A DNA stretch of 64,000 bases, taken from assembly GCA_002786025.1 (NCBI GenBank), contig NHNW01000050.1:1-64000 (forward strand), in the 5' to 3' direction. This document shows positions 23,600 through 35,900 of the stretch, one piece after another. Position 1 is the stretch's first letter. The number at the start of each line of letters is the position of its first letter. Source of the stretch: Zasmidium citrigriseum (lineage: Eukaryota; Ascomycota; Dothideomycetes; Mycosphaerellales; Mycosphaerellaceae). A program made the position numbers and the translations under genes. The notes beneath the pieces are model-generated. The model searched no databases and had not been told where the DNA came from. It saw only the letters and a program-made list of their open reading frames with translations.

Positions 23600-26500
23600 T
23601 TAGTCTAGTAGGAGATTAATATATTATACTTATACTATATAAGTTCTATATATCTAAATGTTATTATAGAGGAGAGGGTTACTATATAAAGAAGTTTAGA
23701 AGAATAGGGAAGTTTAATTAATTAATAAAAGGGCTATCTTAATCTTTCGTATAAAGCTATAATACTAAATATACTATAATTCCCTCCTTAGGGCTACTAT
23801 AGAACGGCGAGCTTAGTTATATATCTAAATATCTTAAATCTTATCTTACTATACTCCTTATTTAAGAAAGATAACTAGGAATAATATAGGGAAGAGGCGA
23901 AGGTATTATAGTTACTATATCTAGTATAGGTATATACCTACTAGTATTTATATCTAAGAAGTAATATAGTATATAGTATACCTCTATAAGGAGTCTTAAT
24001 ATAATTATTATATATTAGCTACTAACGAGAATATTCGCTAAAGACGAATAGCGAAAGACTTTCTTATTAGGAAATAAATAATCCTAAGAAATATAATATA
24101 CTTTATATAAAGTATATAGTCGTCTAGTAAATACTCCTTTCGCTTAATCTTCTATTACGAGGTATATTACTTAAGTCTCTCCTACGCTACTTTATAACTC
24201 TCTTCCGCTAAGAAGTATCTATAGGCCTATAAGTACCTACTCTAAAGGATTTAATCTAAAGCTATATACTACCTCTATCTTAATATCTTCTATATAGGTA
24301 TATAATAATTAAGATAAGGTAAAGGACTATAGACTAGATATTATCTTCGTAAGACTTCTATTATAATTACGAAACTCCTCGAGGCTAATATATATATAAA
24401 GAGGTTAGATATATAAAGTTAGATAGACTACTAATACTTCCTAGGATTTTTACTAGCCTATAGGCTAGTTTTTAGCGATAAATCCTTCCTATAGCTAGTA
24501 TTACTACCTACGAATTTTTCTAAGACCTAGAAAAAGAATTATAGTATTAAGATATTACTAAGAAGTTATAGATACTTTTTCGCGATTTTTCTAGACCTCT
24601 AATACCGCTAGAAAAATATTCTCGACTAGCTTTACTACTAGCTAGCCTTTAGGCTTAAATATCGCTTTACTATCTTCGAGAGGCCTTCTAAAAATCGGGT
24701 ACTAGCTAAAGACGATATCCTAAGCTCTAGAATAATTTTTACAAGTACTCTTAAGCTACGAAAAATTTATAGTAATTTTTGTAACTTCTATTAGGCTATC
24801 CGTACTATAATAAGCCGCTCCGGGCTATAAAAACTCTAAATATATTTTTACCGACTCTCTCGAGGCTTAAAAAGATTTTTAAAGTAGTCTCTTAAATTTT
24901 AAAAAATATTTACCGCTTAGAAAAAATCGATCCCTAGGTATACTATACTTATACGCCTAGCGGAGCGCCGCTATATATATAAAAATTTAAAATAATATCC
25001 TAAAATTTAAGAAGTACCTCGATAATCTCGAGAATAAGGCTATTTAAATTTTAAAAATTATTTAGGTACCTACGAGACGTTCTAACGCCTTAGGTTAGCT
25101 AGTTTTAAAGGTACTACTAACTACTAGCGAAATCTCGTAGACTCCTTATAATAAATAGAATACTAGACTATAAGATAACTAAATAATATCTATATACTAC
25201 TTTAAAGCTATACTAGCTTATAACGTATAAAGACGTTTTATTAGAGAGTATAATTAGAGCTATAAATCGAGATTAAATACTTATAGGTCTTACCTAGTCC
25301 TAGCCTACTTATAAGTCGCTTACTAAAGTAGATATCTTAGACGGATCCTAACGTTTAAGATAGTTAGCTAATCGAAGTAAGATTCTTTACTCTCGAAGCG
25401 ATCGAAATTTCTAGTACTAATAAGAATATACTTAAGCTTCGTTATTAAAAGTAGCTAAAGTACGCTTAATAACTAGCTCTTATATATTATTATAAATCTT
25501 ATAACTAACTTATTCTTCCTAGTAGTCTAGAATACGGACTTATAGCGTCCTAGGTTAGGGATTTAAGGATATATTAATATTTAAGAGTAGATAGGTTATA
25601 GGTATAGAACCTTAAAGCTTTCTAGAGACTACGACTTAATAGAACGGATACGTAAAGGTAGTATACTATCTATATTATTAACCTATCCTAGGTAATACCT
25701 TTTATAAGGTAAGCTCTAAGCGTCTTAGTAATTTAATAAAGAGCTACTACTCCTTATAAGCTAATATAGAAGACTATTACTATTATAAAATAAATTTAAT
25801 TATTAGAGAGGATTAGGTATTTAAGATAGTTTAAGTACTTATAGTTATATCTATAATAGTAAAGTATTAAGAAGAAGTAATAGTATAGTTACTAAGTAAG
25901 TACTTTTAGTAAGTAGGTCGCTACTTTAGGCTTACTAGTAAGATAATATAGGTAAAGTATTATAGTATTAACTAAACTTCGCTTAATTTATATAAGGCTT
26001 ATAAGGCTTAAAGTAAGGAAATAGCTAGTTAATAACTTAGGTTTCCTTAAGTACTATCGATAGTTAGAGCTCTATAATTCTACTCTTTATACCTAATACT
26101 TCCTATAGACTCTAGCGACTATTATTCTATTATCTATAACCGATATACTTTATATAGACTATATACGTCTAGTATAATATAATCTAGACTCTCTATAGTA
26201 ATACTATTATTAGATAGAAGTTACTATATATAAAACTTTATTAGGATATATTAAGCTACTTAGAATCTAGACTTAATACTATATAAATACTTAGTCTTCC
26301 TTCTCCTAAAATCCTTAGCGGATATAATCTACGCCGTTAAAAGAGGATTATAACTAAATAAATCGATTACTATTATCTCTTCCTTCTTAAGATAACGCTA
26401 GAATAGCGAAGCTTAACTAGATCTAATATTACTCTAGTTCTAGGCTTAATAACTCTTAGTCGATAATACTTAGGGATACTAAAGTATAAGTAGTAGCGAG

Positions 26501-29500
26501 AGATTCTAGAAGGATAGTATATCTCTACTATACTAAAACTAAGCGCTATTAGTTACCTAAATACCTTTATAGCTCTAGCTATATATTCGGCTTTACGTCG
26601 TTATAAAGTAGTTATAATCTTAATATAGACTTCTAAGGCTTTATAATCGATATAGTCTCTCTTTTCGATCTAGAGTAGATATATTTATATACGAGAGAGC
26701 TAAGGGAAGTATCGAAAGTATCTTATAAGCTAGAGACTTATTATTCTATCTATCCTTATAGTAATATAAAAGTACGAATAGTATTATAAATCTAAAAGCG
26801 GTATAGTAATATATAGCGTAGCCTAGCTAGACTAAGCCTAGCGAGGATATATAATTTACTCTATTAACGCTCTAAAAGCGGCTATTAGGAAGTCTTTAAG
26901 GTCCGAAAGCCTCTAAAATAACTACTAAGTCTATTATCCCCTTCTTTATTAGCTTCTAGTTATAGTAGTAATACTTTAAGGCTCGAAAAAAGGTCTATCT
27001 TATAAACTTAAATATTATAGCCTTAGAGCTTAACTAGGTTAAGCCTATTACTAGCTCGTTACCTAGTAAATAACTTAAATATTTCTAAAAATCTAATACC
27101 CGACTTCTAGATATCTTTCGTTACTTAATAGAGTACTAAGCTCCTATATTAAATATAGTCGAGCTAATATCTGCTCGTATACTATAAATACTAGCTATAG
27201 AAACCTTCTAAGTATATAGTCTACTTTTCGAGTAGCTTCTAAGGTTTTATATCTATATTATATATAAAGAGATATCCGAATAGTAGATTATTTAAATCTC
27301 TTAGTATAGTCTCTAGCTATAAAGTATATTCGAGATATATAGGATAGGTAGGTTATAATAGATAGCTAGTATTATAAGCTATACTACTAAGAGAGCTAAG
27401 CTTAGAAGGAAGAGCTAATTCTAGATAGTAGAGCCTTATTTAAGGTTATCGAGGCTATTAATAGCGTTAGAACGCCTAATAACCTAACTAGTATAATAGG
27501 CTAAGTCCTATTTAAAGCGAATTTTCTAGTTTTTAGTAGGCTAATTCTATACCGCTAGGCCTAGTCGTAGCTTTAGAATAATAACCTTAGCTAAAGCTTA
27601 CTATAGTAGATACTAACTATACCGTAGTATACTAATTATACTTAGACTACTCGAGATCTAAAGAGGAAATTAGAGGTAAAAGATAGGCCTAATATAGATA
27701 CTATATATATTTAGTTAACCCTTAAGTAAGACCTACTAGGCGATAGTATAGTCTATTCTAATAAGTAGGAAAAGAAGTACTTAGTTATCTCCTAACTCTC
27801 TAAGGACTATATATAGCTAGGATTTTACTCGCTTAGCTTTAAGAATATAAAGTAAGACTCCTATTATTAGCGGCGTTCGAAGAAGCTATATATATATTAA
27901 TATTACGTAGACTAGTTATTAAGCTACTTACCTTAGCTATAAGTCTTTAGGGCTAGCTAGTATAGTCTTCTAATATATCTTTAAATAGATATCTCTAGGC
28001 TTATGTCTTAGTAATTATTAGAGGCGGTTCTTAGGAATAATAGCTCGTAAAGTACTATAGCCGCCTAGATTCGATCTCTAATATTATATATAAGTAGCGT
28101 AAGTTCTACTCGCTTATAAACTATAGTAGTAGAAAAGTAGTAATAGGTTACTTCCTAGAATTATTACGAATATCTCGTTATTAATCGCCTACTATAGCCT
28201 TACGTTACTCTTTTTTTAGTATCTACTTATAAGGAGACTAGAGAACGTCTTTAGAAGGCTATCGTCCTCTAGTAGTATAGACGTAGAGTCTTAAGTTAGG
28301 TTAATCGTTTAAGTAATATTCGATAAAATATATATATACTATACTATATATTCTACTCGGATTTAAGGATAGAGGAAAGATAATTTTTCGACTTTAAGAT
28401 AGCTTAACGCTAGCGGAAGAGTATCTATATATATATCTATTTAATATAAAGAGCCTATACTATAGACGCTAGCTAATATTAAGTAGAAATACTCGCTTAA
28501 TATAGACTATAGGAGCTTAAGGATAATAAGGATATCTAGATCTATAGGCTATCTAATATTATAGATACTAGACCTTAAGGTAACTTACTCCTAGCTTTTA
28601 GTTTAACTTCTAGTTATTACTTCTAGAAATAGAGCTTAGTAATTATAGGTACCTTCGATACCTAGGAACCCTATTATTATTAGAGTTAAAATACTCGTTA
28701 ATATTTAGAGTATAGTTATAGAGATAGGTATTAAATAACTAGTATATAGTATACTAGACTTTTCTCGTCTCTTAAGAAGAGGAGGCTCGTATCCGTTTAA
28801 TTAATATACGAGGCTATAAGTACTCCTATAAGCCTATTTACTTAAGATACTAGACTATAATTATTTCTACTAGAATCTAAGATTATAAGGAATAGTATCT
28901 ACTATACTTAATTAGCCTCTTAGAGCTTCTAATATCGGTCTTAACGATCTAGTATTTTTATTCTATCTTCTATTCTTAATAGCGAGCTTAGCTAAGGTTA
29001 TTAGGGTCGTAAAGCGTAATAATACTAGGAATAGTTATTCTTATAACTTTAGGATAGTAGGCTCTCTTTAGCTAAGTATTAGCTACTCTATAATTCTCTA
29101 GCCTAGCCTAAATACTAGGTAGTATTAGAAAATAGAAGAGGCTAGAGACTACTATTCGTAAAAAAGACTAAGCTTACCTTTACTACGAATAAAGCCTAAA
29201 GTCTAATTCCTTCGTAGTAATATACTTAGGAAAATATAAGTACTAGCTATATATAGACCTTACGTTAGAAGTACTAGTAGGTAACTAAAGTATATAGCTC
29301 GTTAGTAAAGTATTTCTATATATCTAAGGATTAGAAAGAGCTAAGAATAGATAATTCTATAATAGGGAGGGTATATTAATTAATAAGTATAAGGACGGGG
29401 CCTACTAGTATAGCTTTATAAGTCGTCTATATTAGCGAGGCCGTTAGCTTCGGACGATATATAACTAATAATCGATAGAAAGTCTAGGCCGTATCGAATA

Positions 29501-32500
29501 TTAGCCGTAGATAATAGTAAAGAAAGGTCTCTAGTAACTATAATATATTTAGCCTTATACCTATAATAAGGATCTACTATCCTTTAGGCTTACTATAAAT
29601 ATAATACCTTTTATCTACCTAATTTATCTAGGAGTACTAGGAGTACTCCGTTTCTTAAATTCTTATAGCTACTAGAAGACCTTTATACCTAACTTCTATA
29701 GTCTCCTCGCCTTTATAAGTAGGTTTTAATTATAGGTATTTTAAGATATTCTCGAGAGCTACTTTAGTACTAAAGACTATCTTATATATAAGATTCTCGA
29801 TAATAATATAAGGACGATTACTAGGTACCTCGTCGCTAGTAGCGTTAAAAGTACGAGACTATTAACTAGTAGTAGTATATAAACTTTAATTAAGCTTAGA
29901 TATATAGATTATATACTAGTATCTTAAGTGTTTTATAGACTAATCTTATATACTATAGCGATATCCTATAGCGCGCTTATCGTAAAAATTACTAAACTAA
30001 TAATATTAGGCTTCGTTAGAGTCTTAGTACTAAAGGATATAAGGTTCGAGCTCCTTTCCGTATACCTTAGATTCTATAACTATCTATAGCTTAGATAAAG
30101 GATTAAGAAGTAGTAACGCTAATCTAAGTCCTAAGGCCTTTCTAGAGAGAAGGTTTAAAATATCTATAGATATATATATAGAACTTCCTACGTTAGCTAT
30201 ACTAGCTATAAGGCTAACGAGGCTAGTCTAATCGATAGACTAAGAAGTCGATATATAACTTAATTTACTATAATTCCCTAGAGAAAAGATAAGGGAGCTC
30301 TTCTTAAGCCTAATACCTATCCTTCTAGCGAAAGCTTATATAACTTAGCGCTATATACTAAGCCTAAATTACCTTATAGTTATAATATTTACTAATCTAC
30401 TAGTAGTTAGGTATCTTCGGAGTATAATAGAAGTACTAAGTATAAGCTTATAGGCTATCGATATATACGAAGTCCTTCGAAAAGTAGAGATCTCTATTAT
30501 TATTAGGGATATTAGATTCTATATTAGGCTCGCGGTAGTTCGAAATATATATCCTATACTATACTTATCTAACTTTATTATCTAAGCTACTTCTAAGGCT
30601 ATTAATCTATAGTTCTAATATATAACTACTAGACTCTACTATTTATTAGAGCTTCCTTATCTAGTCCTTTAATATATCGCCCTAGGTCCGCTATAATAAA
30701 TACTATATAGCTATAGTAGATTAGTAATTTTAGATAGCTATAGGCGATATAGACCTCCGCTATACTAAGTCTAGTTAAAGTATTCCTTACTCTTATTAAG
30801 CTTTCTATATTACTTAATAAATAACGTATTACTCGTATAGGTAGGTAGGAAGTCGAGTCTAAGTAGTAGCCTTAGCGACGTTATAGACGACTACTTCTAC
30901 TTTATCCGCTATCGTTTTTTCGAGATTAGTATATCTCTATAAGCCTCTTATAATCGAATAGGCTTTAATAGAGCTCTAACCTCTATACTACTTATAGGAA
31001 GGTATAAGCTTTACTAGAGGATATTATACGCTATATTATATAGTTAAATATATAGCCTTATAGTAGTAAAACCCTATAGAGCTATACTATAGGAGCCTAT
31101 AATTCTAAATTCCTATAGTATTATAGATCCTATAATAGCTATATACCGCGATATAGTATTAGATATCTTTACTTATACTCTTAAGGTATAGTATTCTAGC
31201 GTATTTATTATTATTACTTACTAGTATAGAATATCTAGATCGAAGCGTATTCCTAAGTAGTAAACCTATATTAATCTAATTTCCTAACTATAATACGTTA
31301 ACTACTCTAGGAATAATACTCTAGTACCTCTATTCGCCGCTAAGATACGCTTTAGTCTTTATATCTAAGCTTAGTAGTATATAATAGATACTATCTTTAA
31401 ACTAGAAGTCCGATACTTAAGATACTACTACTTAAGTACTACTCTCTAGGAAAGGGAGTAATAGCTCTCTTACCTAATACTAATAATAGTCCGCTCGAGC
31501 TTCTTATAATATAATTATATAAAGTTAGTCTTAGTAGATATAAGTAAAGAAAGTATAGAGAGAAATATCTAAATAGTATATACCGCCTTAAGTATAAGTA
31601 ATATACGTAAATAGTACGATATATCTAATTATTTAGACTAGAGATAGCTTAAGCTTTCTATATAAGACTAGGTACGCCTTTAGTATCTATTAAATCGTTA
31701 ACGTTAGTCGAAGTAAGATTAGATAGAAGCTAGACGTATACGGCTATCTATATAATTATAGTATATTAATTAACGTAGCTTATAACGCTAGAGCTAAGGT
31801 TAGAGTCTAGCTCGTCTATAAAACTACTATAATTATATCGATAATAGATAGCGACTCTCCTCTTAGATATAGTAGCTTTAAGGGATATTCGGAATAATAG
31901 TCGCGCGTAGTAATCGTCTTACTATAAATATAGAGTATTAGAAGAGAGCTTCTTAGCTCTATACTCGATTTTAATAACTAGGAAGAAATAGGGCGGATTA
32001 CCTCTCTAATAGCCTAGTAATAAATCTTAATATAGATTATAGGAAAGTCTCCTAGCGAGCGACTATTATAGCTATTCTAGGTACTAATACTAGTTATTAT
32101 ATTCTTTAATAACGATATAGTTCCTAGCTACGCTATTCGAAGAAGTATAAGAAGTAGAAGATTATAAATATTATACTTCCGAGGCTATAACTAAGTCTAT
32201 TCTATTAGGAAGATCCCCGCTATAAATATAGCTAATATAGTACCTCGTTATAAGTAAGATTACGGAGCGATAAGTATCGTTCGTTAATAGTATCCTTAGT
32301 TCTTTAAGGTATAGTAGTATAACTTATATAATTACTTATAAATGTCTTAAGCGGGCTTATAAGTAAGACGATCTAGCTTCCTAGTATAGCTTATATATAG
32401 AAGTTAGGAGACTAGAAATTACCTTTACTACTATTAAGCCGTAAGTAGTAATAGTAACTACCCGAGTAGTAAGTCGAAGTAGTAGTAGAATAGATACGAA
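23600..32500 (+). pseudogene. Long RIP-destroyed plus-strand reading-frame ghost, unidentified
   Basis: Large parts of this stretch read in plus-strand frames broken only by TAG/TAA. They yield long protein-like runs rich in Leu, Ile, Tyr, Arg and Ser, for example around 27,070-27,400 and 28,900-31,600. A segment near 27,130-27,360 (LLVYYKYQL, then KRYPNSRLF) faintly resembles zinc-binding segments of fungal proteins found near telomeres. I did not find helicase, RT or transposase signatures. More than one element may be involved, and frame continuity was not verified throughout. Confidence 0.3.
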
Positions 32501-32607
32501 TACTAAAGATAAATATTATTATATACAAGTCCTTACTAATAATAAGACCGTAGAGAAGTCTTAATATACTTTAAATAGAGAGATAGTATCGAAAGCTATA
32601 TTAAGGG

Positions 32608-32818
32608 TGTCGAAAACGTCCGACAATTAATTAGTATATAGTACAATACTTACTTAATCCTACACTATATTCTAAACGGACTAGCTAGTTATCGACGTAC
32701 ACCTACGGCTTATAACGACTAGAACAAGAACACTACTTACAAATTACTAGAGGAATCTACGACACTAATAATCCTACTCCTCTACCTTTAAACGTTCGAT
32801 CTAGTCTTAAGGACGTAA
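32608..32818. other. RIP border segment with TpG-only depletion
   Basis: After 32,608 the plus strand regains CpA (eight by my count up to 32,818) but shows no TpG until 32,819. Only cytosines of one strand (plus-strand TpG) appear converted here. From about 32,980 both dinucleotides are normal. This looks like RIP leaking out of the repeat with strand bias. Confidence 0.6.
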
Positions 32819-32979
32819 TGTTATATAGTCCGGATAAGTCTCCGTTGTAGTCCGATTGCGAAATAATAGACGGGCCGCTCAAGTGGCTAAGATAAGAGAG
32901 TATTCGCCTAGTAGGAGATATAATGCCCGGACCTAACAGCACTAGGTTGAAATAGATAGCAAACTACGTAGCTCCAGCA

Positions 32980-35900
32980 TGTCTATTGCCCCCAACATAT
33001 TCCTGCACTTCGACCACAACCTCACTAAAATCTCGTCGATCGACACCCTCAGCCTTGTCCAAATCAGCATGCAGACTGGTCCACGGAAGACGTGGATGCT
33101 CCGTACGCCGAGCGTTCCTCGGCTCTCCCTTTGGGTACAGCGAGCGTTCGAGAGGGGATCGAACAATCTCCATGCTCGGGACGTAACTTTGAGTCAATTA
33201 CTGTTGAAACAATCCCCTACAGATTCCTTCCTTCCGGCCACACCTGGGGAGAGCACAGTGAATGGCACTTTCTACGCCCCTCTGGGTCTTCCACATCGAG
33301 TGTGAGTTGTCTCTGCTGGACTCTGTTTAGGATCGAGCAGGATAGAGGTTTCGTCCTTCAGTCGTTCTTCCAACCAGGTCGAAGCAGAGACTGTAGACTG
33401 CGCTTCCGAAGGACGTGCTTCCCACATGCTAAGTTGAGGGAATGAGAATAGACTTATCAACTACCACGAACACAATGCGGGTTGTGAGGCTTCAGAGCTG
33501 GTGGCCTGTATCCATGTCCTGCCTACACATCTTGATGCATACTGGCAACATGCAACGTTGGTGCATTCTGGTAAGGCCCAAGCCAAGATAGTCCTTCTTT
33601 ACAAATTCTGCGGAGTTTGACCATCATGCCGTTGCTCGCGAAGGAGAGAACTTCAGCGATGATACTACCGCTCGATTCGGCCGTCGAGAATTCGAAGCTC
33701 CGCCATCGTTTAACGATTTCAGCGGCCAATGCAGCACACGACTATCATGCGTGAAGAGCTGGGTTTGGAGTTGGAGCAGGACAGATCGATCGGGTGTATC
33801 GACTGCCCCGAAAGCCGCACTTCAAACCATATCCTCCGATGGTGGGTGTGTTTCTCGTCGCCCAGTGACCTTCGTTGTTCGTCTGGAACCAGATGATTTG
33901 CCGAAATGAGATGATAGCATGTCAAAGATGACTGGGGAACATCGCGAACGTCCAAAAGCAAGTCGCAAAGCAAATTGACGGCACGCCCTAATGATCAGGC
34001 GTTCGGATCTCCTCGATCCAAGCCAGTAGCGACTCACTGAGATGTCACAGGATGTGGAATGGCCTGGGGGGGATGAGAAGCTCCTCCAATGCGGTGCTGA
34101 GCCACCTAATATCGAATGTTGAGTAGCGTTGTACGATTCAACTTTCGATCTCTCCCGAGCGGAGAGATTTTATTGACCAAGGGATGCTAATGATCTGGAG
34201 GCCGGTCTTCTTTGAAGACTGGAAGGCAAGTGGTCGGAAGGCGAGATCATCTTCGGTGATACTAAGGGCTTCTTTGCCCAAGACATACAACGCCTCCAAA
34301 TATTGCTCCTCATCGATGGAAGGCTGTGTTCCATGCATCCGCCGACGCCAGCAGTTGCCTCTGCGAGCAAAACATGTCTCATCTCCAATCACAGAATGCG
34401 GGTGACGGAGACCACTTGTGCACTGCCATAACTATTCAGACGAGAATGAATGCAGCATAAGCCTCGAGAACCACCATCATGGAGCATGAGCAACGCCTCG
34501 AGCAGCCAGCCTTATTGGGAAGCTCAAAGCATGTGAGGAGTCCTCCTTGTCGAGAGCGGATGAAACGACCCATATGTGGCTCTCACGCTCTCGTGTCTTT
34601 CAGACCATCAGATCCTGCCAGTCGATACAAGGTCGTCTAGAATTTATGATTCTTGGCAGTGTGCGGCGTTGGCTTGGTCGTGGATTGCCCAAGAGACTGG
34701 CGGCGGTGGAAGCTTTCTGGAACCCGTTGACAGTCTGTAAAGATTACAATCGATCGCTCTGTGACCCGACATGAAGCACAGCTTTCGCCACTCATGTTTA
34801 CATCGTCTATTTGCCACCTAATCCAACTCCCGATCTGACAGCTCTTCCGGATTGCAGGGCTGACAACCAATTGCCTCAGAACTCGACTTGGACTAGGGCC
34901 AAAGCTCAACCAACATAATTACGGGCACCGGACCGTGGAGGTTGACCCGCTTTTGAGGTGAAGGGTTCGGCCGGTGCGAGTAAGAAAATAAAGAACACCA
35001 GGCCAGAAGACGGGCGCGAAAAGGTGTGCAGGCAAGAAGGGAGGTGAAAAGCAGCCAACGAAAGGTTTTGGCTGAGACTCGCGATCAGGCCAATGGTAGA
35101 CCTTGAGGCCGAGTCGAAACTTATATCAGACTTTGAGTCATGTCTTCGTTGATCAAGTCGGTCAAGGGATACACATACGAGACAGAGCCTGTCTCTCACA
35201 GGCAATCGTAAAAGCGTTTGTCGAGAATGCTGTTGTACAAGTCTGCTCGGCCTTCCAATCCTCGCTGTTGACAGCTTCTCACCTCCTTCCACCACTCCCG
35301 CTTTTCGATGGACTCTACCCAGAGGCAAAGCCAACATCTACTAGGACGATTTCGACATATTGGAGTCACCTTCAGGGAGGATATCTCCAAGAGCATCGTT
35401 TCCCAGATGCACGGCATCGTTCTTCGCTGGCACAAAAGGTAGACTATGTTCAAAGACCAAGGCCGCCTTAGAGAATCCCGGCCAATGGAGGGACCAAAGC
35501 GTTTACGCTGCGGATTTGTCTCGAACACATCACAGGAGTCCATCGAAGGAGCTGGTCTCATAGGGTATGGACATTGAGAGCTCTGTAGCCACATTCGTTG
35601 GCAGGTGAGAGGAGTCTTCCGCTGTGTCCACGAGATTGAGGCGTGGAGCAGGGGAAGAGTGGTATCCATCTCCTATCTCCATGACGGCAACTGTCACCGA
35701 GAAGAGATGACCCGCAAGCGCACCTCTTCTAACTTTTCAGGGCAAGCCGTCAAACAAGGCGCTGAGGCCGCTTCCACCAGACTTGATAGTCATCCTATTG
35801 AGCTTCGGTGTGAGGCTCAACCGAGCAGTGGAGGTGAAGTGAGTAAGAAATTGCAGCGGGGTTTGAACAAGTCCTCCCCATCCAGCAACGTAAGCAGTAT

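Larger units (their letters stand above)
114..32600. other. Subtelomeric block saturated by repeat-induced point mutation (RIP)
   Basis: Across this block CpA and TpG are almost missing (I noticed roughly twenty by eye in 32 kb), whereas TpA is extremely common and CpG, CpC and CpT are retained. That is what C-to-T change at CpA on both strands produces. ATG contains TpG, so start codons are nearly gone; CAG, CAA and TGG have become TAG and TAA, so no frame of 60 codons survives. Coding ghosts can still be read if TAG/TAA are read through, mostly as former glutamine. RIP is known from Pezizomycotina and acts on duplicated DNA, so the block was repetitive. The right border is sharp, near 32,600. 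Confidence 0.95.

Noticed and set aside
23600..32500. Telomere-linked RecQ helicase
   Set aside because: The position is suggestive, but no P-loop, DEAH or other helicase motif could be found even when reading through RIP changes.
35196..35669. HET-domain or NACHT-like gene on the minus strand
   Set aside because: A 157-codon frame with a few suggestive residues, but no HET or NACHT motif and no splice structure.
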